Shown: positions 35,845-45,284, numbered from the stretch's first letter. The stretch: 64,000 bases of DNA from Xylanibacter brevis ATCC 19188 (GCF_000621725.1 NZ_JHXM01000008.1:1-64000); one strand, 5' to 3'. The notes: generated from the letters alone by a model not told the origin. Made by a program: numbers and translations.

Positions 35845-36485
35845 TGTTTGTCTTCTTTGATAATCGGGGTCTTCCTTTCGTTCCATTTCTTGATTGGGCC
35901 AGAATGTGGGCCACGATTTAGTGTTATGCCATATTTGCGCAGGATCCTGAAGATGGAACTTCTACTCTTGAAACCGCTGACAGCCCAAATATCGTCAATA
36001 GCATGGCCTCCATTGTACATGTTTACAATCGTAGCCTCTCGTTCTTGACGGGATTTAGTTGATTTAGTCTTGGTCTTGGCAGTCCGCAAACGCATGATAT
36101 GGGTTGATGCCTTGCGAAGTGTGGCAACTTCTGCAGGGAGGGAACCAATCATGTCGAGGAAGTCTGATGTCTTCAAAGCTGGGAAGACTTCATCCTTTGA
36201 GTCAACCTTGTCGTGAATAGAGATAATGCGTATCACCTTGATACGGCATAGTTCGAGGAAGTAAGAAAGTTCTCTGGTACCACGCAACGCATTGCTGAAT
36301 TTGCTCAATACCAGTTCATCACCTCGTTCAAGACTCATGAGAAGAGCTTTCCACTCTGGACGCAACTTCTCATCCTCGGCATTCTCTTCGACAATTTTCA
36401 CGCAGCCGAATTTCTCCATCCAAGCCTTATCAGACTCGACGGATTCGTATGCCTCTGCCAGAAAGATATAACCTACCTTTGCCAT
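35841..36485 (-). CDS. Serine-recombinase-like DNA-binding protein lacking the catalytic serine
   Basis: A 214-residue protein. The N-terminal 110 residues follow the resolvase fold (VGYIFLAEAYE, FGCVKIVEENAEDEKLRPEWKALL, GDELVLSKFSNALRGTREL), but the first strand that normally reads YxRVS here reads YIFLA, so the catalytic serine is absent. The C terminus has a helix-turn-helix (HAIDDIWAVSGFKSRSSIFRIL). That argues for a regulator derived from a recombinase. It is read from 36485, not 36563, because a TATCTTTG box lies at 36541-36548. The divergent region carries repeated ATCATACTC motifs. Confidence 0.65.
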   Translation of the reverse strand: MAKVGYIFLAEAYESVESDKAWMEKFGCVKIVEENAEDEKLRPEWKALLMSLERGDELVLSKFSNALRGTRELSYFLELCRIKVIRIISIHDKVDSKDEVFPALKTSDFLDMIGSLPAEVATLRKASTHIMRLRTAKTKTKSTKSRQEREATIVNMYNGGHAIDDIWAVSGFKSRSSIFRILRKYGITLNRGPHSGPIKKWNERKTPIIKEDKQ

Positions 36486-36751
36486 ATTTGTTTTCAGTTT
36501 GTTAGTGGGTGAAACTTGCGTTTTTACCTGTTTTATGATGCAAAGATACACTTTTATTTCCAATAATAATCATACTCAAATGATATTTGTGCATTTTTAA
36601 TACTTGATACTCGACTGTCTATTTGCTTTCGAGTATGATTATTTCAAACTTCAAGTATCATTTATAACAATACTTAAAGTTACAATCATACTGCTCGCTA
36701 TTTCGATTATTATACTTACCTTTGCAGCGGATTTCAAACAATTATCAGTAT
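36486..36751. promoter_or_regulatory. Divergent promoter region with repeated ATCATACTC motifs
   Basis: The leftward promoter has TATCTTTG (minus strand, 36541-36548) and the rightward one TACCTTTG (36717-36724). Between them lie ATCATACTCAAATGAT (36569-36584), GATACTCGA (36606-36614), CGAGTATGATTAT (36630-36642), AAGTATCATTT (36653-36663) and AATCATACTG (36684-36693), all variants of one ten-base motif or its complement. A further copy, TAATCATACTCG, lies at about 36843-36854 inside the next gene. The same motif recurs at 60537-60572. Confidence 0.6.
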
Positions 36752-37864
36752 ATGTATAGCACTAAACCAAATTGTTACATGAATACTTTAAAGCTTTACT
36801 CAATGTTGAAAGTCAACCAAAAGAAAGCAAAGGAAACAAAGTATAATCATACTCGCATTATATTGGCTATTTCTGCCACTATAATTGCCATCCTTTGTAT
36901 GGCATCATGTGCCACTGACAAGTCGAAGTATCATTTCGATTCAAGTAAAGATGCTCTTACCAGTTATCATGTTTACTTGTCTGAACTACAGAAAAAGGAA
37001 TCCTTGTCTTCAGATGATTTTGTAACCACCATCAGCAACTGGTCTGAGTTGCGTGATAGTGTTTACGCTTACATCAGCAAGGATTCAGCATTCTATGCTC
37101 ATACTTATCTGTCTTCAGAGTTCTATAGCATACATGACTCTATCAGAACTGAGATGTTCAGACTTGCCGTTGGACAAGACAGAACACTCAAAGACGTTCT
37201 TAGAGTCAAGAAGTCCACCTCACAATATAATAATGAGGAGGACATCAAAACCACTTTTAACTCAGCCAAAGCGTTTTATGCCTCTCTTGACAGCCTTGAA
37301 GTTTTCAAAGCAGACAAAGGACAGACGCTTGTCTTATACAGAAAATTCTTTTCCGGCATAAACGATATCGAGTTTAAGAAACTCAACGATCTGAAATCAG
37401 TCATCCGTACTGAAGACAGATTATTCCGTACCTTCCTTACTCATATCAATGAATATAGTGATATATCTCTTGCTGATATTACCAAAGGTACAGAACAATT
37501 ATGTAAGTCCGTCTATGGATATGCGACTGATGGAGAACTTGATGCCAAGGATGTTATGGTATATATGTCTATGCGCACGAACCGACGTTTGGTGCAGAAC
37601 ACCCAATCTTGTATTGAAAGCATCAGGCGCAGAGACAAGCTTACCGACAAGCAGCAGGAAGCTTATTACTGGATGCTCATTCAGCCTTACATAGCCATAG
37701 ATTCCTTTGGAATGGCTATGCTCACCCCGGAACAGGAGAGGACGCTGCTCTCATACGCTGACGAGATTCAACGTATGGAACAGACTCACAAGCTCGGCAA
37801 GAATCACAGGAAACTTTCAGAAATGAGCAACCTCATTCTCAAACTTTACATTTCAGGACTCTAA
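36752..37864 (+). CDS. Hypothetical lipoprotein of the element
   Basis: A lipoprotein candidate: a basic N terminus, the hydrophobic run IILAISATIIAILCMAS and then Cys (lipobox CMAS-C), followed by a soluble, mostly helical 320-residue domain of unknown family. Start choice is open among 36752, 36779 and 36803; the -7 box at 36717-36724 predicts a transcript start near 36731, so TTG at 36722 is excluded. An operator-like copy inside the coding region near 36845 is unexplained. First gene of the rightward arm. Confidence 0.7.
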   Translation: MYSTKPNCYMNTLKLYSMLKVNQKKAKETKYNHTRIILAISATIIAILCMASCATDKSKYHFDSSKDALTSYHVYLSELQKKESLSSDDFVTTISNWSELRDSVYAYISKDSAFYAHTYLSSEFYSIHDSIRTEMFRLAVGQDRTLKDVLRVKKSTSQYNNEEDIKTTFNSAKAFYASLDSLEVFKADKGQTLVLYRKFFSGINDIEFKKLNDLKSVIRTEDRLFRTFLTHINEYSDISLADITKGTEQLCKSVYGYATDGELDAKDVMVYMSMRTNRRLVQNTQSCIESIRRRDKLTDKQQEAYYWMLIQPYIAIDSFGMAMLTPEQERTLLSYADEIQRMEQTHKLGKNHRKLSEMSNLILKLYISGL

Positions 37865-37877
37865 TCAAGACATCACT

Positions 37878-38324
37878 ATGATACAAGAAGAAATCGAACA
37901 ATTCAAGATGCTTGCGCCAGCCATTTTGCCAGAACTCTTCGATAGCGTAAGCATCGCAGAAACAGACATCGACGAAGAGAGTGCCACAATTTCCTACGCA
38001 TTGTCTCACCAGTACGACCTGGAAGATGTAATGGACAAATTCGAGGATCAGATGGAACTTACCATCCTCTATCATTTCATCCCCTCTGCTCATACTGATT
38101 TCGGACACCAGTGCTGTGCTTACTCAGATACACAGTTCGGCCACATGTTCAAGATACATGCCAGTACGAATGCTTCTGGTAAGGTCGAGACTCTGACAGT
38201 CACAGTGTACGATTCCTTGGATGCCATGTGTACAGACCTCATGGAAGACCTTGACCGCCATGAGAATCGAGGAAAGTTCGTTCATAAGGTTCCGAAAGAA
38301 GACCTGTTGGTAGAGTTCTGCTAA
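37878..38324 (+). CDS. Hypothetical acidic protein
   Basis: A 148-residue acidic protein (MIQEEIEQFKMLAPAILPEL) with a central HCC-rich stretch (YHFIPSAHTDFGHQCCAYSD) and a C-terminal helix. It starts 13 bases after the lipoprotein gene and ends four bases before the next. I do not recognise it; the tight packing shows that it belongs to the same operon. Confidence 0.65.
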   Translation: MIQEEIEQFKMLAPAILPELFDSVSIAETDIDEESATISYALSHQYDLEDVMDKFEDQMELTILYHFIPSAHTDFGHQCCAYSDTQFGHMFKIHASTNASGKVETLTVTVYDSLDAMCTDLMEDLDRHENRGKFVHKVPKEDLLVEFC

Positions 38325-38327
38325 TGT

Positions 38328-38690
38328 ATGGAGCTTGCTTTAATCAGACGAATAGCAGACATCATCAATGAACGAAGGACATGGATAAACGCAGAACTCA
38401 GTCCGAAACAGACTCCATATCTCATACCGCACGACGGCACTATTTCTGTATGCTACAGTTGCTCCCTGAACCTTCAGGTCATAGAAGCACGAAATGGCTA
38501 CAAAAAAAATCAGAAGTGGATAATACCAGAAGTCGTACTGGAGAAATCTGCCAGAAAGATAAAGGCCCACGATGCAGCCTTTTGGGAACGGCTAACCACT
38601 GGGCAAATGAACTATCAGGACGTGGAACGTCTCATTCTTGATGCCACTTACGGCATAGTAAAACTCACACTCGATGAATACGGAATTTAA
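38328..38690 (+). CDS. Hypothetical protein
   Basis: A 120-residue protein (MELALIRRIADIINERRTWI) with a helical N terminus and a CYSCSLN pair of cysteines near residue 43. It overlaps nothing but sits four bases after the preceding gene and 25 before the next. No family recognised. Confidence 0.65.
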   Translation: MELALIRRIADIINERRTWINAELSPKQTPYLIPHDGTISVCYSCSLNLQVIEARNGYKKNQKWIIPEVVLEKSARKIKAHDAAFWERLTTGQMNYQDVERLILDATYGIVKLTLDEYGI

Positions 38691-38715
38691 TGTTTAACTC
38701 TAAAAACGTGTAAGT

Positions 38716-39213
38716 ATGATATTCTCAATGATCCATCTGGTGCTTATCTCCGTGATAATCCTTGCACCTTGGTTTCTTTACAAGAACCCGTCGCGTCGGA
38801 TGATACTGTTCTATCAGCGGATGTCCTACAGTACCCATTGCCGACTGTTCTATGGCAAGATTCTGCTGCTGACTCTCATCCTTTTCCACTTCGTCTGTTA
38901 CTGGATGAAGCCAGGAGAATATGGAGTGATGCTGTCCACTGTTCTGGTGTTTTATCTTTTCTCGGCAAAACGTACTCTCTCACTGATCAATGGCATAAGA
39001 AACAGCCGTGGGGTCATGGCGTTTGTCTTCACAATAGCACTGGCACTATTGTTCACACCTCACATGTACAGTCTCGGTGTGACTTTGGGCTACATTCTTC
39101 TGGCAGCAGGGTTCTATCCATCAAGTCTGCTGGAGGGTGAAAAGCCATCCCATAAGGAGTTTGCCACCTATCAGGAATTTCAGGATGACATTATTCGGAA
39201 CTACTACTTATAG
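38716..39213 (+). CDS. Membrane protein of unknown function
   Basis: A 165-residue protein with four to five hydrophobic helices (LVLISVIILAPWFL, ILLLTLILFHFVCYW, VMLSTVLVFYLFS, FVFTIALALLFTP, GVTLGYILLAAGF) and a cytoplasmic acidic tail (EFATYQEFQDDIIRNYYL). It lies in the rightward arm between two soluble unknowns and the winged-helix gene. It could be a surface-exclusion or entry-exclusion type protein, but no sequence feature shows that. Confidence 0.65.
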   Translation: MIFSMIHLVLISVIILAPWFLYKNPSRRMILFYQRMSYSTHCRLFYGKILLLTLILFHFVCYWMKPGEYGVMLSTVLVFYLFSAKRTLSLINGIRNSRGVMAFVFTIALALLFTPHMYSLGVTLGYILLAAGFYPSSLLEGEKPSHKEFATYQEFQDDIIRNYYL

Positions 39214-39292
39214 CACCACTCAAAGTGGACACTCGGTGATTTAATCAACGTCTGCTATAGTCAGACAAGTATTCACAACTAAAGGATTGTAA

Positions 39293-40180
39293 ATGGATAA
39301 CAAGAATGTAACTTTGTATGGAATGGAGAATGACATGGCTCTTCTCCAATTCCTTCGCTCGAAAAATACTGAACGATTCACCAAACTCGATGCCTTCTGC
39401 TATTTGATTGGCAAAATGTCTGGACAAGACAAGGCGCATAAAGGCGACTCATCAAAAGACATTTCACCACTTTGTCATGGCGAATTCACAGGTTCAATCT
39501 CAGAGCTTGCCAATGATTGGCATTGGCACCGCGCCACGGTACGCTCATTCCTCGATGGACTGGAAAGCCTTGGTGTCATCAAGCGAGAACTCCAAGGGCG
39601 TGACTATACCTTCATATTGCGTACCCACACCAGTCTTTCTATTCCAATCATCACTTACGACACAGTGCTTGAAGTCGCTTACCTTCTTCTCCAACACTGG
39701 GACGAATACAATCTGTCTCCAAAGTTCCTGGCTGCTTATTTTGAAGCATACGACGGAACTATGAATGATGAAGATGATTGTTGTGATCCTGACTGGAACA
39801 GAGAAGACCATAATGCAAAAATCGTCTTAGAGTGTTTCTCTCATCTGGAATTTTCGGTCATCTTTAACTTACGATCCGATGACTCTCTTGTCCAGATGGT
39901 TGCATCCACTTTCAAAGGTGCAGGTCAATGGTCATGGACAAAATGGATGCAAGCTTTGATGTATATGGACTTTGTGCTGATGGGAGAAGATTTCCCAGAC
40001 ATTGATAAGTCTGATGAAGACTCATACAAGCACAATGCTTTTGTCTGTGACTTCTCAAAGCAAGACATGCGTCTGCTACGTGAACTGTTCTACAAGTTGA
40101 AGAAGATGGAGAAAGATGATTCCGAACAAACGGACTCAAACCACACTTCTTCTTCCCTTACTTCTCAGGATAACGAATGA
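39293..40180 (+). CDS. Winged-helix DNA-binding protein upstream of the relaxase
   Basis: A 295-residue protein. Residues 55-100 (GSISELANDWHWHRATVRSFLDGL then ESLGVIKREL) form a clear winged helix-turn-helix. The remaining helical region has a negatively charged C terminus. It is separated from the MobV-type gene by the putative oriT, so it could be a relaxosome accessory protein or a replication initiator. No Rep signature is visible. The acidic, serine-rich tail is probably disordered. Confidence 0.65.
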   Translation: MDNKNVTLYGMENDMALLQFLRSKNTERFTKLDAFCYLIGKMSGQDKAHKGDSSKDISPLCHGEFTGSISELANDWHWHRATVRSFLDGLESLGVIKRELQGRDYTFILRTHTSLSIPIITYDTVLEVAYLLLQHWDEYNLSPKFLAAYFEAYDGTMNDEDDCCDPDWNREDHNAKIVLECFSHLEFSVIFNLRSDDSLVQMVASTFKGAGQWSWTKWMQALMYMDFVLMGEDFPDIDKSDEDSYKHNAFVCDFSKQDMRLLRELFYKLKKMEKDDSEQTDSNHTSSSLTSQDNE

Positions 40181-40221
40181 TGCTTTTAATCTGTAAACAG
40201 TCTTTTGATTTTTTCATGTAG

Positions 40222-40356
40222 TCCGGGAGCAAGCCCGGAGGCTGACCGAAACGTTAGCGCGATGGGCTTGCCCTTATCGGGGCACCAGGCTTGCCTGTTG
40301 TCCACTCAACGAAAGGGAGGGGTAGCCTAATACCCCTCGACCTAAAAGGACGAGGG
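40222..40356 (+). other. Putative oriT region with three hairpins
   Basis: Between the winged-helix gene and the relaxase lie TCCGGG (40222-40227)/CCCGGA (40234-40239), GGGGTA (40319-40324)/TACCCC (40331-40336) and CCCTCG (40334-40339)/CGAGGG (40351-40356). The last two share bases 40334-40336 and so cannot form together. GCTTGCC occurs twice in direct orientation (near 40266 and 40289). MobV relaxases nick next to inverted repeats immediately upstream of their own gene, so the position is right. The nick site itself is not identified. Confidence 0.55.
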
Positions 40357-40422
40357 AGAGGTGTCCAGATGAATTAGCAAGCTAAGGACACAGATAGTAA
40401 CAAAAACAACCATACGAAGCGT

Positions 40423-41880
40423 ATGAATGGAGCTAAACAGGTAATTGATTTCCGTGCCTCTAAAGGCTTTACGGTATCGCAGAGCAACGAGCATCTACGT
40501 GTCTATTCAGACAAGACACTGAAACATGCTCTTTCCATAGGCAACTATGATTTGACTCGTGAGCATCTGAATTTCGAGATAACCAAAGGAGGCAAAATAC
40601 AGCCAGTCGATAAGACCAGGAGCATCCCAGAGCGAATCGCAGCAAATCTTGCAGCTCGTGGTATCAAGGATCCAAATGAGGGACTTGAAGAACCACGGTT
40701 CCGAACAGTGGTGAATTTCATCCTTGGAGGAAGCCGTGAGCGAATGCTTGAAATCGCTTTCGGTGACCAGAAGGTGAACCTGGCAAAAGGTGCTGATAAT
40801 TCACACCTGAAACGTAGCAAGGATATAGAGCAATGGGCGAAGGATATGTACTACTTCGTCAGTGACAGATGGGGTGAGGAAAACATTGCAGCTTTCGTCG
40901 TTCACTTGGACGAAATGAATTTTCATGTGCATCTTACTCTTCTGCCTATAGATGAGAATGGTCACTTCGCCTACAAGAAGATTTTCGCAGGAAAGGACAA
41001 GTTTGAGTTCAAGGCAAGGACACTGGCCATGCATGATGCTTTTGCCAAGGTGAATGAGAAATGGGGCCTCTATCGTGGCACAAGCATCACTGAGACTGGA
41101 GCCCGACACCGCTCAACGGAAGAGTACCGCCGTTTGCTCGATGAGGAGTGTGTCACACTGGAAGACAAGATAGAGAACCATCGTAAGGTGCTGTCAGGTC
41201 TTCAACAGGAAATTTCACTGGCAGAACGTCGTGTGAAAGGTCTCACCTCAATGGTGCTCAATCTTGAAAAGGACAAGGAATCAGTTGAGAGAGAACTGGA
41301 TAGTCTGGCATCTGCTGTTTTGGATAATGCTGATGGCAAGCTTTCCAATGAAGACAAGATAGCTGCTCTTCACAGACAACTCGCAGACATCAATGCTAAA
41401 CTGGCAGATAAGAAACAGAAGCTGTCAGATGCAGAGGATAAACTTGACAAGCTGAAGAAAGAGGCTGAGAGCATCAAGGAGCGCACAGAAGAATTACGAG
41501 GTGAAGCTACACAAGTGGCTACTTCGGTGCAGCAAAAGGTACGTGATGAAGTGACCAAGGCACTCTATGAGAATGTGGTCAGTGATTTCAGATTGAGACT
41601 CCCACAGATGCCAAATGACGTTCAGCTTCAACTGGACGAATCAGTACTGATGGACGTTGCTGAACACGGGAACCAGATTGTGGCTTGCGCCATGCTTCTG
41701 TTTGCCGGATATGTCGAACAGGCGACAGAGTTTGCCAAAGGTCACGGTGGAGGAGGTGGTGGCCCATCTTCAGGATGGGGACGAGACCCCAAAGATGATG
41801 ATCGTGAGTGGGCGCGTCGATGTGCGATGATGGCTACCAAGATGATGCGCTCTGGTTCTGGACGTAAACTGAAGCGATAA
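40423..41880 (+). CDS. MobV/Pre-family relaxase
   Basis: A 485-residue mobilization protein. HLNFEITKGGKIQPVDKTRS is the second relaxase block and HLDEMNFHVHL holds the metal-binding triad His161, His168, His170 of MobV/Pre enzymes (HUH-type). Residues 250-370 are a coiled coil, then a glycine-rich stretch (GHGGGGGGPSSGWG) precedes a basic tail. It nicks oriT and leads the strand into the recipient. It lies directly after hairpins that look like oriT. A plasmid recombination (Pre) activity is possible as well. Confidence 0.88.
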   Translation: MNGAKQVIDFRASKGFTVSQSNEHLRVYSDKTLKHALSIGNYDLTREHLNFEITKGGKIQPVDKTRSIPERIAANLAARGIKDPNEGLEEPRFRTVVNFILGGSRERMLEIAFGDQKVNLAKGADNSHLKRSKDIEQWAKDMYYFVSDRWGEENIAAFVVHLDEMNFHVHLTLLPIDENGHFAYKKIFAGKDKFEFKARTLAMHDAFAKVNEKWGLYRGTSITETGARHRSTEEYRRLLDEECVTLEDKIENHRKVLSGLQQEISLAERRVKGLTSMVLNLEKDKESVERELDSLASAVLDNADGKLSNEDKIAALHRQLADINAKLADKKQKLSDAEDKLDKLKKEAESIKERTEELRGEATQVATSVQQKVRDEVTKALYENVVSDFRLRLPQMPNDVQLQLDESVLMDVAEHGNQIVACAMLLFAGYVEQATEFAKGHGGGGGGPSSGWGRDPKDDDREWARRCAMMATKMMRSGSGRKLKR

Positions 41881-41963
41881 TCCATTGCTGAAGTTGCCAC
41901 TTGAAAATTCGATTATAGTCAATACATTGCTCAAAGTAAGTAATCTTAAAAAGTAAAACAAGA

Positions 41964-43424
41964 ATGAAAAAAAAGATTGTAATCATGTCCATGTTATGCC
42001 TGGCACTAACTGCTTCGGCATCTGGACAATCAAATGAAGTTGACTCTTCCCACATGGAACCTGTCATCACCTCGGATGTCATGCTGCAATCCCTGCAGCC
42101 AACCTATCTCAGAAACGTCAGCGAAGGCTCAGGATGGGACAGAAACTGGTTCTTGGAGGTCAAGGGCGGAACATCTGCTTTCCTTGGCTCGCCTGTAGGT
42201 TGCGGTGACTTGTTCGATCGTCTCACTCCAGCTGTGCAGGTTGGTATCGGAAAATGGTTCACTCCAGCCGTCGGTGGCCGAATTGAGTTTCAGGGTTGCC
42301 AGTTCAAGAACGCAGAGTTTGCCACTATGAAGTACCAGTTCATACATGCTGACTTCATGTATAACCTGACCGCTTTCATTAGCCAGAATGAACTTGGACT
42401 ATCCCGATGGGATGTAATCCCATTCCTGGGCATAGGCATGGTTCATAACTCAGACTGGTCAAGTGGAAACGGAAGTGGCACTAACCATCCATTCGCCTTT
42501 GCCTACGGTCTCGAAGCAAGATACCGAATCACTAACCGTCTGCATCTGCTTGCAGAGCTGAGTGGTATGACTACCATGAAGAATTTTGATGCCATAGGTT
42601 CTTCCAGTCGGTTCGGTGACAATATGTTTACACTGTCAGCAGGATTGTCTGTGACCATAGGTAAGGTTGGTCATAAAAGAATCATCGACGCAAAGCCCTA
42701 CATGAGCCAGAACGAATGGCTGCTGGACTATGCAAATGGCCTTTCATCCCGAAACAGATACTTGACGAAACGTGTCCATGAGGATGAGCTTTGTATGGCA
42801 GAATATCGTAAGATTCTGGAGATTGAAGGTCTGCTTGACCTCTACAAGGACAGGCTGACAGACAAGGGACATACGAAAATCAAGTCCCTATATCCTAAGA
42901 ATGATTATTCTGGCTTGAACAGTCTTCGCGCACGTCTGGCTAACCGAGGATGGGACGGTAATCCTAATACGATGCCAAGAGCTATGCAGAAACGTAATGG
43001 CGTGGAAGATACTGAGGATATCTATTCACTCGATAGCCTTTTCAACAACTCAGGCGTTACTGACAATGCTTATCTGAGTGCTATGCTCAACGGGCAGGAA
43101 TACATTGGTGCTCCCATCTACTTCTTTTTCCATTTAGGTACGGATGTCCTAACCGAAAAGAACCAGGTGATGAACCTCGATGAGATAGCCAGAGTAGCCA
43201 ACAAACATGGCCTTCAGGTGAAGGTCATTGGAGCTGCAGACAGTGCTACAGGTACGGAGTCCATCAACGATAATCTGAGCCGTCAGCGAGCGGAATATAT
43301 ACGTCGCTTGCTGCTTGACCGAGGCGTTGATGACAGTCGGGTATATACCATCTATGCAGGTGGCATAGACAAGTATTCTCCTGCTGAAGCGAACAGAAAC
43401 ACCTGTGTAGTGCTGTCTTTCTAA
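41964..43424 (+). CDS. Outer-membrane beta-barrel protein with OmpA-like C terminus
   Basis: A 486-residue exported protein: signal peptide (IVIMSMLCLALTASASG), a barrel-like N-terminal half with alternating aromatic strands (WFLEVKGGTSAFLG, GIGKWFTPAVGGRIEFQG) and a C-terminal OmpA-type peptidoglycan-binding fold (LQVKVIGAADSATG, NDNLSRQRAEYIRRLLLDRG, ANRNTCVVLSF). Such proteins anchor the outer membrane to the wall and occur in Bacteroidales transfer regions. It is transcribed with the relaxase. Confidence 0.8.
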   Translation: MKKKIVIMSMLCLALTASASGQSNEVDSSHMEPVITSDVMLQSLQPTYLRNVSEGSGWDRNWFLEVKGGTSAFLGSPVGCGDLFDRLTPAVQVGIGKWFTPAVGGRIEFQGCQFKNAEFATMKYQFIHADFMYNLTAFISQNELGLSRWDVIPFLGIGMVHNSDWSSGNGSGTNHPFAFAYGLEARYRITNRLHLLAELSGMTTMKNFDAIGSSSRFGDNMFTLSAGLSVTIGKVGHKRIIDAKPYMSQNEWLLDYANGLSSRNRYLTKRVHEDELCMAEYRKILEIEGLLDLYKDRLTDKGHTKIKSLYPKNDYSGLNSLRARLANRGWDGNPNTMPRAMQKRNGVEDTEDIYSLDSLFNNSGVTDNAYLSAMLNGQEYIGAPIYFFFHLGTDVLTEKNQVMNLDEIARVANKHGLQVKVIGAADSATGTESINDNLSRQRAEYIRRLLLDRGVDDSRVYTIYAGGIDKYSPAEANRNTCVVLSF

Positions 43425-43457
43425 AGAATCTTTATAACAACCAATTTACAAACAATT

Positions 43458-43955
43458 ATGATTGATATTGAAACTATTACCCCCCAGCAACTGCTGCTGA
43501 TGCCCGTCGATGAGTATCTTCGTACCTTTGGCAACAAGAAAGCGTCTAAACGCGCTCTTGCCATCCTGTGTACCAAGTTACTGAAAAATGCAGACCGTCT
43601 GCGTATGAATCTGATTGGTGGCCGTCCACTGTCAAAAGACGGTGAACCTCTTTGTGTCGGTGACCTCATTCGTGTTCCACATCCATACCTCTACAAAGCG
43701 AGGATTGGACAGGACAGCCTTCACTTTATCTGTGAGGCTCTGGAGAGAAATGAGCTTAGACTGAATATGAACGACAAGGCCATCGAACAGTATATTGAGA
43801 CTTTCGATATAAACATTACCAAACTCCGCATGGTGCTTGAGCTCCTTTGCCGTCAGTGCCTCCGTGAGAAGAAACGTGATTTCTCACGCATCTTCGACCG
43901 TAAGAAGGAAATTATGCCTGGCTTTGACTGCTATGTGCTTGTAACCAGAATTTAG
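43458..43955 (+). CDS. Hypothetical protein, last gene of the rightward arm
   Basis: A 165-residue helical protein (MIDIETITPQQLLLMPVDEY) that begins 33 bases after the OmpA-like gene and ends just before the convergent hairpin. Residues 55-80 (GRPLSKDGEPLCVGDLIRVP) may form a small beta element; the remainder is helical and basic near the end (REKKRDFSRIFDRKKE). No family recognised. Confidence 0.65.
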   Translation: MIDIETITPQQLLLMPVDEYLRTFGNKKASKRALAILCTKLLKNADRLRMNLIGGRPLSKDGEPLCVGDLIRVPHPYLYKARIGQDSLHFICEALERNELRLNMNDKAIEQYIETFDINITKLRMVLELLCRQCLREKKRDFSRIFDRKKEIMPGFDCYVLVTRI

Positions 43956-44002
43956 GCGTTTCTTGATGGATATGTGATTTTGTCATAATGGTTTTTAATG
44001 AA

Positions 44003-44035
44003 GAAGGGCACCGCTCGTGATGAGTAGTGCCCTTC
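44003..44035. terminator. Bidirectional hairpin between the convergent arms
   Basis: GAAGGGCAC (44003-44011) pairs with GTGCCCTTC (44027-44035) around a 15-base loop. It lies between the stops of two converging operons (43955 and 44056) and is followed by T-rich sequence rightward (CAACTTTGTT). A shared terminator for both arms is the natural reading. Confidence 0.65.
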
Positions 44036-44055
44036 AACTTTGTTATAGAGGATGA

Positions 44056-45279
44056 TCAGCGATGAAACCGATAGCCGGTGTTCTCCTCCTGTTTAGGAAG
44101 TGCTTTTGCTGCCAGAGGCTCAGACTGCTTTGCCTCTGTCTTGGCTTCCTCCTGTTCATTCTTCTCAGGAGTCTTCACGTCGTTGCTTTCGTCTCTCGTT
44201 TCCTGAACACCTTTGTCCAGCTGAAGCTGAATGGCATCAACCTTTTGGGTAATCATCTGTGATGCTTTCTTCACATCCGTCAGGATTGTCTTGATGAAGG
44301 TTGGTTCCTCCTTCAGACTCTCCAGCCAGCCTTTGAGATAGGCAGCTGAATCTTCCTTCAGATGCTTGGTCATGCCATAACGCTGAGATACAAGCGCAGC
44401 CGTCATTTCTGCCTTCAGTTCTTCGGTACTGTATTCCTTACTGCCGAAAGAGGTTGGTTTGAGCCTGTCCAACTGGTCTTCAGCACCTGTTGAATGAGCC
44501 ATCTCGTGGAAAAGGTTGCTATAGAAGGACTCACCATCCTTGAACTGTGATTTCTCTGGTATGACGATTTCCTTCTTTGAAATGCTGTAATAGGCATTGT
44601 CACCATGAATAGGCTTGATGGGACAAATCCACTCGTTATGCTCAATCATGTGGTCAACTGGCTTGAAAGAGAAATCTTCTCCTTCTGCCACTTGTGGACG
44701 CACCTGCTGATTCTGTTCTTCCAGCTTGTGATACAGTTCCGGGCGAGCTTCCTTCAGGTTCGTCTGGTCAACGTTGAAGACGTTATAGACAGACAGTTTC
44801 GGATAGACGTTGTATTTTGCCTTTTCCTCTTCTGAAAGTCGCTTGTAGTCATCATACTTAATCTTCTCCTTTGTTTCCTTGTCAACACAGGTGAAGGTGG
44901 TGATGAATACAGGGATGGACTTGCTTCCTTTGTTGATGGACACCTTGGGTAGTTCATTGCCCTCTGCATCGGTAAGCTGCACCTTACCACCTTCCTTGTC
45001 CTTGCCGTAGTTGAGACCAACCACACGGTCGAAGGTACAGAATACAGGCAACTTGAAGCCTTCTTTCTCGCAGTGCATCATGAGCATCATGGCGTTCATG
45101 CCATTGTACTCCCTGCCTGAGAGGTTCTTTGGCCATGTGAGGGCACCCTCCGTAAACCAAGGCTTCTTCCAGTCGCTCTGAAGAGTTGAGATTTTCTCTA
45201 TCATCATTTCGGCGAACTTTTCCAAAGCTCGGTCTTCGGCTGATGGCCCTGCATGGTTATATTTATTATCCTTACGCAT
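44056..45279 (-). CDS. ArdC-like antirestriction/zincin metallopeptidase
   Basis: A 407-residue protein. Residues 20-190 form the ArdC N-terminal ssDNA-binding domain (WFTEGALTWPKNLSGREYNG, FCTFDRVVGLNYG, NVFNVDQTN). The C-terminal half is a zincin with HEMAH at 258-262 followed by STG, a complete HExxH site. ArdC proteins protect incoming single-stranded DNA from host nucleases and, in IncW pSa, are reported to be carried to the recipient with the DNA. It ends in the tripeptide FHR, as do two other proteins of this arm. The tail of 70 residues is Glu/Lys-rich and likely disordered. Last gene of the leftward operon. Confidence 0.85.
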   Translation of the reverse strand: MRKDNKYNHAGPSAEDRALEKFAEMMIEKISTLQSDWKKPWFTEGALTWPKNLSGREYNGMNAMMLMMHCEKEGFKLPVFCTFDRVVGLNYGKDKEGGKVQLTDAEGNELPKVSINKGSKSIPVFITTFTCVDKETKEKIKYDDYKRLSEEEKAKYNVYPKLSVYNVFNVDQTNLKEARPELYHKLEEQNQQVRPQVAEGEDFSFKPVDHMIEHNEWICPIKPIHGDNAYYSISKKEIVIPEKSQFKDGESFYSNLFHEMAHSTGAEDQLDRLKPTSFGSKEYSTEELKAEMTAALVSQRYGMTKHLKEDSAAYLKGWLESLKEEPTFIKTILTDVKKASQMITQKVDAIQLQLDKGVQETRDESNDVKTPEKNEQEEAKTEAKQSEPLAAKALPKQEENTGYRFHR

Positions 45280-45284
45280 AGGCT

